DNA from: Haloarcula sp. DT43
GTDB lineage: Archaea; Halobacteriota; Halobacteria; Halobacteriales; Haloarculaceae
Assembly (NCBI RefSeq): GCF_037078405.1
Contig: NZ_JAYMGZ010000001.1
Coordinates: 186,001 to 250,000 of the forward strand
Length of the DNA: 64,000 nt
Direction of reading: 5' to 3'
Shown piece after piece: positions 23,140 through 31,324 of this stretch. The notes below the pieces were generated by a model that made no database searches, was not told where the DNA came from, and was given only the letters and a program-made list of their open reading frames with translations. Position numbers and translations under genes: made by a program. Every line of letters starts with the position of its first letter. Position 1 is the first letter of the stretch.

Positions 23140-24054
23140 TTACGAAATCTTGTCGTACTGGTCGGAGAGCTTCTCGGCGGCGTCGGCCATCAGGTCCTGC
23201 TCGTAGTCGTCGAGGTCCCACTCGACGATTTCCTCGACGCCGTCGCTCCCGAGGCGGACCGGGACGCCGAAGGCGGTGTCCTCGTGCCCGAACTCGCCCT
23301 CCAGTTTGACTGACGCCGGCAGCACCTCGCCGGTGTCGTGGAGGATGGCCTCGACCATGTGGGCGACGCCGCGGGCGGGGCCCCACTCGGTCGCGCCCTT
23401 GCGCTCGATGACGTCCATCGCCGACTCCTGCAGGTCGCCAAGCAGCTGTTCCTTCTCGTCGTCGCTGAACTCGGGGTCGGTCCCGTCGACGCGGACCTTC
23501 GAGAACACGGGGACCTGCGCGTCGCCGTGCTCGCCGAGGATGGTCGCCTCCACGTTCTGGACCGGCGCGTCGAACTCCTCGCTCAACACGTAGCGGAAGC
23601 GCGCGGAGTCCAGGCGGCCGCCGAAGCCGATGACCTGTTCGCGCGAGCGGTCGCCGGCCTCGTAGAGGTGGCGGTTGAGCAGGTCGACGGGGTTCGAGGT
23701 GGTCAGCGAGATGTAGTCGTCGTTGTACTCGTCGAGCGAGGACTGGATGTCCTCCATGATGGGCGCGTTGTCGCCCGCGAGGTCGATGCGTGTCTGGCCC
23801 GGCTGGCGCGGGATACCGGCCGTGATGACGACGACGTCGGAGCCGGCGGTGTCCTCGTAGCCGCCCTGGCGGACGCGCGTGTTCGAGTCGTAGGCGATGC
23901 CGTGGTTCGTGTCGGCGGCCTGCCCGACCGTGTCGTCTTCCTTGTCCGGGATGTCCACGAAGACGAGTTCGTCAGCGATGTCACGGAGCGCGATGTTGTA
24001 CCCTGCGGCTGCGCCGACCGTTCCGGCTGCGCCGACTACGCTTACCTTTGTCAT
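23140..24054 (-). CDS. mdh: Malate dehydrogenase
   Basis: A 304-residue L-malate dehydrogenase of the LDH-like group. It starts [22 protein letters not shown] (nucleotide-binding GxxGxxG-type loop), carries the oxaloacetate-selecting Arg in [13 protein letters not shown], the catalytic Asp/His in [13 protein letters not shown] and [10 protein letters not shown], and a very acidic surface. It is nearly identical to the well-studied Haloarcula marismortui enzyme as I recall it, including length 304. It interconverts malate and oxaloacetate in the citric acid cycle with NAD. A TTTAAC-type box on the minus strand near 24081-24090 supports the start. Confidence 0.96.
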   Translation of the reverse strand: MTKVSVVGAAGTVGAAAGYNIALRDIADELVFVDIPDKEDDTVGQAADTNHGIAYDSNTRVRQGGYEDTAGSDVVVITAGIPRQPGQTRIDLAGDNAPIMEDIQSSLDEYNDDYISLTTSNPVDLLNRHLYEAGDRSREQVIGFGGRLDSARFRYVLSEEFDAPVQNVEATILGEHGDAQVPVFSKVRVDGTDPEFSDDEKEQLLGDLQESAMDVIERKGATEWGPARGVAHMVEAILHDTGEVLPASVKLEGEFGHEDTAFGVPVRLGSDGVEEIVEWDLDDYEQDLMADAAEKLSDQYDKIS

Positions 24055-24080
24055 ACCATTCGGAAACGCTCGGGCGCGAA

Positions 24081-24090
24081 CGTTAAACGT
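24081..24090 (-). promoter_or_regulatory. TATA-like box for mdh
   Basis: Minus strand ACGTTTAACG lies about 27 bases before the mdh ATG (24054). Confidence 0.55.
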
Positions 24091-24180
24091 GTCGAAACCC
24101 CGATTCCGCCGGTCATCGTTCAGGCAGTTCGGCGTCCCGCACCCGTAAACTGTTTTCAGCCCCGTGGCGTTGTGACACGT

Positions 24181-24972
24181 ATGAGCGACTTCGACAAGGA
24201 AGCCGAACGCGAGAAACTCCGCGAGAAGTTCGAGCAGGAGGAGGACAACCGAGCAGCGACCGAACAGATGAGCGAGCTCCTGTTGAAGGGCGCGACCATG
24301 ACGAACGCCCACTGCAGCGACTGTGGCGACCCCATCTTCCGCTACGACGGCCAGGAGTTCTGTCCCACCTGCCAGAAGCCGGTCGCCCGGGACACACAGG
24401 CAAACGGCGCGGACGCCCCGGACGCTGACGAACAGGCCGACGACGGCGACCGCATCGAGGTCGCCGACCCCAGCGACGAGGCCCACGTGCAGTTCGGCGA
24501 CGCCGACGAGGCAGCGACCGAGCCGGGCGCTGCCGGCGACGCCGACGAGCAGGAGACCGCATCTGCCGGGGCCGACTCCCCTTCGTCACCGCCCGAGGCG
24601 GCGTCCGCACCGTCGGCGGACGACCCGACCGCTCCACCCGAAGCGGGGGGTGACCGGTCGACCCAGCCGTCCGGCCACTCGGAGCCAGCGCCACAGACCG
24701 CCCGAGCGGGCGCTTCCCCGGAGCCTGACCAGCCGACGCCGAACGCACAGTCCCGTGAGACGGCGTCACAGAACCCCCCTGTTTCCGCTCGACGCACTTC
24801 CTCCGACGCCGACGACGTCGCGGCCCACATGGAGGCGGCGTCCGCGTTGCTGGCCGAGACCGCGCACCGATTCGCCGAGCGTGCCGCCGCGACGGAGAAT
24901 CCCCGCGAGGCCCGCGAGCACCTCGAAGCGGCGCGAGAAGCGGCGGAGGCGCTGGACGCGGCGCGGTTCTAG
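24181..24972 (+). CDS. p27 autoantigen (SSSCA1)-type zinc-ribbon protein
   Basis: A 263-residue protein. The N-terminal helix [16 protein letters not shown] and [39 protein letters not shown] (zinc ribbon with cysteine pairs at about 45-48 and 60-63) match the Sjogren syndrome/scleroderma autoantigen 1 (Auto_anti-p27) family. A long acidic, Pro/Ala-rich linker (70-215) leads to a C-terminal Ala/Glu-rich helical segment ([23 protein letters not shown]..., [17 protein letters not shown]). The function in archaea is unknown. Its stop overlaps the convergent hef stop by 4 bp. Confidence 0.85.
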   Translation: MSDFDKEAEREKLREKFEQEEDNRAATEQMSELLLKGATMTNAHCSDCGDPIFRYDGQEFCPTCQKPVARDTQANGADAPDADEQADDGDRIEVADPSDEAHVQFGDADEAATEPGAAGDADEQETASAGADSPSSPPEAASAPSADDPTAPPEAGGDRSTQPSGHSEPAPQTARAGASPEPDQPTPNAQSRETASQNPPVSARRTSSDADDVAAHMEAASALLAETAHRFAERAAATENPREAREHLEAAREAAEALDAARF

Positions 24973-27425
24973 GCGTCGTAGTCGCTGGCGACGACTTCCC
25001 GAATCCGGGCGGCGGTCACTTCGCCGATGCCGGCGACTTCGAGCAGGGCGTCTTCCTCGGCGGTCATCACCGCCTCGACGCTGCCGAAGTGTTCGAGCAG
25101 CGTTCGGGCGGTCACCGGCCCGACCTCGGCGATGGCGGCGACGACGTACTCCTGTTGCTCGGGGAGGGTCTTGGACTGCTTCTCGCCGTGGACGCTCACC
25201 TCCCGGTCGGCCGTCTCCTGCTCCCGCCCGGCGATGACTTCCAGCAGGTCGGCGGTCTCTGCCTCGTCACTGGTCCGTAACACGCTCGCGCCGAAATCGA
25301 CCGCCAGCGACGCGAGCGCCCCCTGAATCGCCTTGTGGTGGACGTTCCGCGCGCCGAAGAGGTCCTCGCCCTCGATGACGACCACGGGGCGGGCGTAGTG
25401 GCGGGTGGCGTCGCCGACCTGCTCGAACATCGAGCGGTCGCCGCCGGTCAGCGTGTCCATGAAGTCCGCGACGGTCTTGCGCTCGACGACCACCCGGTCC
25501 GAGAGGACGTAGTCGCCGACAGCCAGCGTCTCGAGTCGCGTCTCGACGCCATCCCGCGTCGAGAGGTCGCGGGCGATAGTCGAGTCGAGTTCGCGCTGGT
25601 CGGCGACGATTTCGACGCCGTCGTCGCTGCCGGCGCTGGCGACCGTCCCCTCGTCGTCGCCTTGCCCGCCGCTCTCGCCGCTATCCGCCGCCGACGCTTC
25701 CGCGAAGGCGTCCAGTCCGGCCTGGCCGTCGCCCTCGGCGGCCGTGGCACCCCTCGCGTTTCCGGTGGAATCCCCTCGCCCTGTGGCGGTCTCCGCATCG
25801 CTGGTTCCACCCGAAGCGGCCCCCTCGGCGTCGGCCTCCTCGTACTCGTCGAGCCCGGTCTGGTCGAGGCGGGCCTCCAGTTCCCCGGCGACACTCTTGA
25901 GTTCGTTCAGCTCGCGTTTCATCCGCTTCTGGTCGTTTCTGGCCTTCCAGAAGTACGCCTCGTCGCGGGTGTCCTCGGCCAGCAGGACGACGACCCGGCC
26001 CTCGGCCTGCCGGCCGGTCCGGCCCTTGCGCTGGATGGCCCGAATCGCGGTCGGGACGGGCTCGTAGAACAGCACGAGGTCGACCTCGGGGACGTCTAGG
26101 CCCTCCTCGGCGACGGAGGTGGAGACGAGCACCTCGAACTCGCCGTTCCGGAAGCGGTCCAGCGTCTCCTGTTGCTGGGTCTGTGTCATCCCCTCGCTGC
26201 CGTCGGTGTCGCTCTGCCCGACGAACTTCTCGGTCGTGAAGTGGTCCGAGAGGAAGTCCACGAGCGTCTCGGCGGTGTCCCGCGACTCCGTGAACACGAT
26301 GACGCGCTCGCCGTTCTCGATGCCGAGCGTCTCCGCGAGCAGCATCCGGGTCTGGCGGAACTTCGGGTGGAGGTCGTCGTAGGACTCGGCTTTGCGCATC
26401 GCCTCGCGGACCTTCGGCTCGCTGACCAGACGCTGGTCGGCCTTCGACGCGCCGGAGGAGCGGGCGGCCTCCTTCAGGCGCTCGAAGTACCGCCGCAGGG
26501 ACTCGACGCTCTGGGTCTCGACGTAGGTGACGGCTGTCCGGAGCTTCCGGATTTCGGCGAGCAGGCTCATCCCCTGGTATCCCTCGCTCTGGTCGTTGTT
26601 CATCAGCTTCCGGAGGTCGGCCTGCATCCCCTGAATCTCCCGCTCGGAGAGGTCCGCCGAGGACTTGTTCGTCACGCCCAGGTCCTTCAGCTGCGACAGG
26701 CGGTCTTCGATGACTTCGTTGATCCCGTCCCGAATCTCGACGACGACCTCGGGGAGTTCGATGCGGTTCCAGTCGACGCTGGTGTCGTGGGTGTACTCGG
26801 CCACGTCGGCGTCGTCCTCGGTCATCACTGCGACCTCGCTAAGCCCGAGGTTCTCACACACTTCGAGGATGGCCTCCTCGTCGTCGCCGGGCGAGGCGCT
26901 CATCCCCGTCACCAGCGGGTTCTCGGCGTCGGCGTGGTAGCGGTCGGCGATGTAGTTGTAGGCGTAGTCGCCGGTCGCGCGGTGGCACTCGTCGAAGGTG
27001 CAGTGGGTCACGTCCGCCAGCGAGACGCGGTTGCCGACGAGGTCGTTCTCGACGACCTGCGGCGTCGCGATGACGACCCGGGCGTCTTCCCAGAGGGCGG
27101 CGCGGTCGTCGGGGCGGACCTCGCCGGTGAAGACGACGACCTCCTCGGGGTCGAGTTCCAGCGCCTCGCGGTAGAACTCGGCGTGTTGCTGGACCAGCGG
27201 CTTCGTCGGGGCCAGCATGAGCGACTTTCCGCCGACGGAGCTGAGTCGCTCGGCGGTCACCAGCAGCGAGACCGTCGTCTTGCCCAGGCCGGTCGGGAGA
27301 CAGACCAGCGTGTGGTCGCCGCTGGCCGTCTCCGCCAGTTCGGTCTGGTAGCGGCGGTTCTCCAGGAACTCCGGCGTCACCAGCGGGCGCTCGACGTGCT
27401 CGCCACCGGCGTCGGTGGTCGCCAT
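24969..27425 (-). CDS. hef: Hef helicase-nuclease (Hef/XPF family)
   Basis: An 818-residue fork-specific repair protein. The N-terminal SF2 helicase has Walker A LPTGLGKTT (43-51), DECH box 145-148 (FDECHRATGDYAY) and motif VI QRKGRTGR. A low-complexity linker (about 535-600) joins it to the XPF-type nuclease GDYVLSDRVVVERKTVADF (catalytic GDX(n)ERKxxxD, about residues 630-655), followed by tandem HhH motifs at the C-terminus (LLEHFGSVEAVMTAEEDALLEVAGIGEVTAARI). Hef processes stalled forks and D-loops and is a PCNA partner. The linker DNA contains an ORB-like element at 25748-25771. Confidence 0.95.
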   Translation of the reverse strand: MATTDAGGEHVERPLVTPEFLENRRYQTELAETASGDHTLVCLPTGLGKTTVSLLVTAERLSSVGGKSLMLAPTKPLVQQHAEFYREALELDPEEVVVFTGEVRPDDRAALWEDARVVIATPQVVENDLVGNRVSLADVTHCTFDECHRATGDYAYNYIADRYHADAENPLVTGMSASPGDDEEAILEVCENLGLSEVAVMTEDDADVAEYTHDTSVDWNRIELPEVVVEIRDGINEVIEDRLSQLKDLGVTNKSSADLSEREIQGMQADLRKLMNNDQSEGYQGMSLLAEIRKLRTAVTYVETQSVESLRRYFERLKEAARSSGASKADQRLVSEPKVREAMRKAESYDDLHPKFRQTRMLLAETLGIENGERVIVFTESRDTAETLVDFLSDHFTTEKFVGQSDTDGSEGMTQTQQQETLDRFRNGEFEVLVSTSVAEEGLDVPEVDLVLFYEPVPTAIRAIQRKGRTGRQAEGRVVVLLAEDTRDEAYFWKARNDQKRMKRELNELKSVAGELEARLDQTGLDEYEEADAEGAASGGTSDAETATGRGDSTGNARGATAAEGDGQAGLDAFAEASAADSGESGGQGDDEGTVASAGSDDGVEIVADQRELDSTIARDLSTRDGVETRLETLAVGDYVLSDRVVVERKTVADFMDTLTGGDRSMFEQVGDATRHYARPVVVIEGEDLFGARNVHHKAIQGALASLAVDFGASVLRTSDEAETADLLEVIAGREQETADREVSVHGEKQSKTLPEQQEYVVAAIAEVGPVTARTLLEHFGSVEAVMTAEEDALLEVAGIGEVTAARIREVVASDYDA
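25748..25771 (-). promoter_or_regulatory. ORB-like element inside hef
   Basis: Minus strand TTCCACCGGAAACG (same 14-base core as the left origin ORB) followed by CGAGGGGTG, one base longer than the origin element before the G string. It lies in the DNA coding for the Hef linker. A weaker core match (TTCCACCCGAAGCG, plus strand) follows at 25805-25818. Confidence 0.6.
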
Positions 27426-27492
27426 TACCCACGCGTTCGTCCCGCCGGTGGTTAAGGGTTCAGATACCGCGGTGAAAGTGAACGGCGGCCGG

Positions 27493-28083
27493 TCAGAACG
27501 GGAGGTACCGGACGCCGACCCACATCGCCAGCGCGCCCAGCACCGGAATCGAGAAGTTGTCGTCGACGACGTAGCCGGCGATGCGGGGCTTGACCCCGTC
27601 GGCGAACGTCGCCGCGATACCGCCGAGGACGGCGGCCGCGGGGGGGACGAACGGGGCCGCGAGCAGCGTGCAGACGCCGAACATCACCAGCAGGACCCAG
27701 GCCTGCTTGACGTTACTGGCGTCGCCCGAGCCCAGCAGGCCGCTGATGGGGTCGCCGATGGCGAGCATCAGCATCGCCGGGACGGCGACGTCGGTCGTCA
27801 CGCTCGGCAGTTCGACGGCGAAGGCGACGATAGCTATCCCGACGATGTACAGCGCGTAGCCGGCGGGGTTGTCCTGCTCGTACTCCCGGGTGAGCCGGTC
27901 GTACACCACCCAGTCCAGCCCGGTCGTCAGCCGCACCGCTTCCAGAACGATGACGACGACCAGCGCCACGGCCAGGAACCCCTGGACGACGCGCCACGTC
28001 ACGAGGTCCGGCCAGCCGAGGTGTGCCAGCGGGACCGTCGCGCCGGTGACGTGAACGAGCCGCCGGGATACCTCGTCGGCCAT
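27493..28083 (-). CDS. Dolichol kinase-like membrane protein
   Basis: A 196-residue integral membrane protein of the SEC59/dolichol kinase-phosphatidate cytidylyltransferase type. About five to six spans; the C-terminal half has AIGDPISGLLGSGDASN, the AxGDxxxxxxG motif of CTP-dependent lipid kinases, and FADGVKPRIAGYVVDDNFSIPVLGALAMW. It probably phosphorylates dolichol or another polyprenol using CTP for the lipid carriers of protein glycosylation. The ATG is directly adjacent to the glyS stop (0 bp), so it belongs to the CBS-glyS transcript. Confidence 0.82.
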   Translation of the reverse strand: MADEVSRRLVHVTGATVPLAHLGWPDLVTWRVVQGFLAVALVVVIVLEAVRLTTGLDWVVYDRLTREYEQDNPAGYALYIVGIAIVAFAVELPSVTTDVAVPAMLMLAIGDPISGLLGSGDASNVKQAWVLLVMFGVCTLLAAPFVPPAAAVLGGIAATFADGVKPRIAGYVVDDNFSIPVLGALAMWVGVRYLPF

Positions 28084-29820
28084 CTACAGGTCGTCGAAGG
28101 TGCGGTCGCCGGTGCTGAGCTGTTCGAGCGTCTCCGCCAGCCCGTCGACGGGGAGCCGCTTCTGTTCTGTCGTGTCCCGCTCGCGGACGGTGACAGTGTC
28201 TTCCTCCAGGCTCTCGTAGTCGACGGTGACGCAGTAGGGGGTCCCCACCTCGTCTTGGCGGCGGTAGCGCCGGCCGATGGCCCCGGAGTCGTCGTAGGTG
28301 ACCGAGAGGCCGGCGGTCCGGAGGTCGTCGGCGATTTCGCGGGCCAGGTCGTCCATGCCGTCCTTGTCCATCAGCGGGAAGACGCCGACCGTCGTCGGGG
28401 CCTGTTCCGCCGGCAGCGAGAGGTACGTCCGCTCCTCGCCGTCGACCTCGTCGGTCTCGTAGGAGTGTGCGAGGACGGTGTAGATGATTCGGCTCACCCC
28501 GAAAGAGGGTTCGACGACGTGTGGCCGGACGTGTTCGCCGTTCTCGGTCACCTCGTCGACGCTGAAGTTCGTCTCCGCGACGGGGACGGTGTAGTCCTCA
28601 CCGTCGACCTCCACGGTCACCTCGTCCGCGTCGAAGGCGTCCGGGTTCCGCTCGGCCAGCGCTTCGAGCGCGTCGGCGACCGCGCCGGCCGACCCGCCGA
28701 ACTCCGGCCCGAGGTAGCTCATGTCGGGGTCGACGGTGGCCCGTTCGACGGTGACGGGCTCGTCGTACTGCTTGAAGACGGTGAAGTCCTCGCCGGAGTG
28801 CTCGGCGTGCTTCGAGAGGTCGTAGTCGCCCCGATACGCGAAGCCGGTTATCTCTATCCAGTCGCCGTCGACCTCGCTCTCGGCGTCCCAGCAGTCGGAG
28901 GCGTAGTGGGCCCGCTCGCCGGCGAGGTGCTGACGGTAGCGGAACCGGTCCATGTCGACGCCGATGCGCTCGTACCATCCCTTGGAGACGCCGAGGTAGT
29001 AGGCGACCCACTCGCTCTCGACGACGCCCTCGTCGACGGCCTCACGGACGGTGAGTTCGCGCTGGCCGCCGTCCGCGGCCTGCTGCTCGGCGGCAGAGTA
29101 CAGCGGGAGCGTCACGTCGGCGACCTCGGAAAGCGGCGGCTCGTCTTCCTCGGGGTCGACGAAGTGCTCCAGTTCGGCCTGCGTGAACTCCCGGACGCGG
29201 ACGAGCGACTTGCGGGGCGAGATTTCGTTCCGGTAGGCCTTCCCGATTTGCGCGACGCCGAACGGAAGCTGGTTCCGGGCGTACTCCGAGAGCTGGGGGA
29301 ACTCGACGAAGATGCCCTGGGCGGTCTCCGGGCGGAGGTAGCCCGGCGACGACGACCCCGGTCCGATGTTGGTCTCGAACATGAGGTTGAAGTTGTCGAC
29401 CGGCCGGTCGGCCAGGGACGCGTGACAGGAGGGACACTCGATGCCGTGCTCGGCGATGAGCTCCATGACCTCCTCGTTCGGCAGGGACTCGGCCTCTTCG
29501 ATGTCGGTGTTGTCCTCGACGAGGTGGTCGGCGCGGTGGGTCGCGCCACACTCGCCACATTCGACTATCATGTCGTCGAAGCCATCGAGATGGCCCGACG
29601 CCTCGAAGACGGGCTCGGGCATCACGTCGGGGGCGGAGATTTCCTGGTGGCCCTCCTTGACGACGTAGCGGTCCCGCCAGGCGTCCTCGACGTTCGATTT
29701 CAGCGCAGCGCCCTGCGGGCCGTAAGTCCAAAAGCCCGCCGCGCCGCCGTAGGCGCTCGACGAGGGGAAGTAGAAGCCGCGACGCTTGGCCAGCTCGGTG
29801 AGCCGTTCGCCCTCGCTCAT
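28084..29820 (-). CDS. glyS: Glycine--tRNA ligase
   Basis: A 578-residue class II eukaryotic/archaeal-type glycyl-tRNA synthetase (alpha2). Early motif RRGFYFPSSSAYGGAAGFWTYGPQG, zinc ligands CGECGATHRADH...CPSCHAS, class II motif 2 FGVAQIGKAYRNEISPRKSLVRVREF, motif 3 VVEPSFGVSRIIYTVL and the C-terminal anticodon-binding domain ending RTFDDL. It charges tRNA-Gly in the cytoplasm. It is 4 bp overlapped by the upstream CBS gene (ATGA-type junction) and adjacent to the dolichol kinase gene, giving a three-gene transcript. Confidence 0.95.
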   Translation of the reverse strand: MSEGERLTELAKRRGFYFPSSSAYGGAAGFWTYGPQGAALKSNVEDAWRDRYVVKEGHQEISAPDVMPEPVFEASGHLDGFDDMIVECGECGATHRADHLVEDNTDIEEAESLPNEEVMELIAEHGIECPSCHASLADRPVDNFNLMFETNIGPGSSSPGYLRPETAQGIFVEFPQLSEYARNQLPFGVAQIGKAYRNEISPRKSLVRVREFTQAELEHFVDPEEDEPPLSEVADVTLPLYSAAEQQAADGGQRELTVREAVDEGVVESEWVAYYLGVSKGWYERIGVDMDRFRYRQHLAGERAHYASDCWDAESEVDGDWIEITGFAYRGDYDLSKHAEHSGEDFTVFKQYDEPVTVERATVDPDMSYLGPEFGGSAGAVADALEALAERNPDAFDADEVTVEVDGEDYTVPVAETNFSVDEVTENGEHVRPHVVEPSFGVSRIIYTVLAHSYETDEVDGEERTYLSLPAEQAPTTVGVFPLMDKDGMDDLAREIADDLRTAGLSVTYDDSGAIGRRYRRQDEVGTPYCVTVDYESLEEDTVTVRERDTTEQKRLPVDGLAETLEQLSTGDRTFDDL

Positions 29821-30662
29821 AGCCCTCGCAGCAGGTCGACGTCGCGCACGATACCGGTGAGTTCGTCACCGGACAGCAGCGGTATCTGCTCGATGTCGTG
29901 CTCTATCATCAGCTGTGCCGCCTCCTCGGCGGTGCGGCGCTTGTTCACCGTCACGACGTCGGCGGTCATGAACTCGCGGACGGGCTCGACCGGGAGCTCG
30001 ACGTTTCGCGTGGGCATGTACCGCCCGCCGACGGCCTTGATGCCCTCCCAGGCCCAGTCGTCGTCCTGGTTGGCGATGGAGTCGCCGGTGTCGTCCTCGC
30101 CCTCGACGACCCGGGCGACCGCAATGATGTCGACCTCGGTGAGCATCCCCGACATGTCGCCGTCGTCCCCGAGGACGACGCCGTAGGGGACGTTCGCGTG
30201 GGAGAGTTCCCGCTCGGCGACGGTCAGTGGCGTCTCCTCGTAGACGCAGTTGATGTCCCGGTTGGCGAGGTCGCCGACGACCGTGTCGCCGCCGACGTCG
30301 CCGTTGGCGATGGACCGAATCACGTCGGTCACCGTGATGATGCCCTCCAGTCGGCCGTCGACGATAGGCAGCCGGCGTTCGCCGTCTTCGAGCATCACCC
30401 GGGCGGCGTCTTCGATGGCTGTGTCCCCACTAATCGTCGGGACCTCCTCGACGAGCAGGGCGAGCTGGTCCTCGTCGGGGTTCGCGATGAGCGCGTCACG
30501 TGAGATAATCCCTCTGAACTCCTCGCCCTCGTCGGTCTCCTTGATGACCGGAACCGACGAGAAGGCCCGCTCCTGGAGGTACTCCAGAACGTCGTCACGG
30601 GTGCCGGGGATGGTGACCGTGACGACCTCCGAGCGTGGCGTCATAGCGTCTGCGACGTTCAT
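29817..30662 (-). CDS. Four-CBS-domain protein
   Basis: A 281-residue cytosolic protein consisting of four CBS domains in two Bateman pairs: MTPRSEVVTVTIPGTRDDVLEYL...GIISRDAL, EDGERRLPIVDGRLEGIITVTDVIRSI, NVPYGVVLGDDGDMSGMLTEVDIIA, and MTADVVTVNKRRTAEEAAQLM...GIVRDVDLLRGL. These sense adenosine nucleotides or similar ligands in other proteins. The start at 30662 (MNVADAMTPRSEV) is chosen as the normal start of a CBS unit; eight extra residues upstream are possible. First gene of the glyS transcript. Confidence 0.88.
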   Translation of the reverse strand: MNVADAMTPRSEVVTVTIPGTRDDVLEYLQERAFSSVPVIKETDEGEEFRGIISRDALIANPDEDQLALLVEEVPTISGDTAIEDAARVMLEDGERRLPIVDGRLEGIITVTDVIRSIANGDVGGDTVVGDLANRDINCVYEETPLTVAERELSHANVPYGVVLGDDGDMSGMLTEVDIIAVARVVEGEDDTGDSIANQDDDWAWEGIKAVGGRYMPTRNVELPVEPVREFMTADVVTVNKRRTAEEAAQLMIEHDIEQIPLLSGDELTGIVRDVDLLRGL

Positions 30663-31025
30663 ACTGCCAGAACTTCCTGCCCGCATCTACTAAGTCCTTA
30701 ACATCCGTCCGTTTTCCCCGCTCGGGTCCCGGAGTGGGCGACCACTGACTGGCACCGGCGGCCGGGCTGGCGCTGTCCGCGAACCCGACTGACTCCGAAC
30801 AAATTCGCATTCTGCCATATCGAAGCCCCGTGCCGGGACACGAGTAGAACGCCCGTCTCGACCCGTTTGTGGTTGAATTGTAAGGGTATACCTGCACTGA
30901 CCAGCGACCCACTCTCCCCCGTCCTGACAGTATCTGGACTATTGTCAGACTGTTGGCCGGCGCTCGTAGCTCTCCCCTCTATGGGTTTCGCTAAATTTTT
31001 ATACGGTTGTTACATATTATCATGC
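30663..31025. other. Intergenic region upstream of the DUF7556-type gene
   Basis: A 363-base gap with divergent promoters. No gene is evident. An inverted repeat CTGACA (30924-30929) / TGTCAG (30943-30948) with a 13-base spacer lies about 50 bases upstream of the TATA box of the plus-strand gene and could bind a regulator. Minus-strand TTAAGGACTTAG near 30690-30701 is a possible promoter box for the CBS operon. Confidence 0.5.
30996..31003 (+). promoter_or_regulatory. TATA box for the 31026 gene
   Basis: TTTTTATA lies 23-30 bases before the ATG at 31026. Confidence 0.7.
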
Positions 31026-31193
31026 ATGGAGTCGAACACTGTCGCTCCGGTCGAGACGGCTGCGGACGGGGACATCATGGCGTCCGTCGAGGAAGGGCCG
31101 ACGGACCAGTTCATCGTCGCTGACGTGACCCGGGACGACGCCTATCTCACACTTCCGCTCGCGGACGCGGCCTCGCTGCCGGCCTGGCGATAG
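31026..31193 (+). CDS. Small haloarchaeal protein (DUF7556-like), 55 residues
   Basis: A 55-residue protein: MESNTVAPVETAADGDIMASVEEGP then TDQFIVADVTRDDAYLTLPLADAASLPAWR. The second half (IVADVTRDDAYL...ASLPAWR) is a conserved pattern I remember from small haloarchaeal proteins annotated as DUF7556; that DUF number is from memory. No function is known. A strong TATA box supports the start. It lies 131 bp upstream of serA in the same direction. Confidence 0.7.
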   Translation: MESNTVAPVETAADGDIMASVEEGPTDQFIVADVTRDDAYLTLPLADAASLPAWR

Positions 31194-31324
31194 GCCGCTT
31201 GCCCGGTTCGTTTCTTCCCGCTCCCTCGCTCACAGCGGACGCCACGAGTGGTGCGGTTTTCTGCACCTGTGGCCGCTCGGCGGAGAAAACAAGCGTTATG
31301 CCGCCCCAGTAAGTTCGGTTCGGT

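Noticed and set aside
24772-24798. ORB-like GGAAACAGGGGGG on the minus strand in the p27-type gene
   Set aside because: Only GAAAC and the G run match; the TTCCA half is missing and the surrounding DNA is Pro/Asp-coding low complexity.
25804-25826. Second ORB in hef (TTCCACCCGAAGCG)
   Set aside because: One core mismatch (GAAG for GAAA) and a C run instead of the G string; kept only as a weak partner of the better element at 25748.
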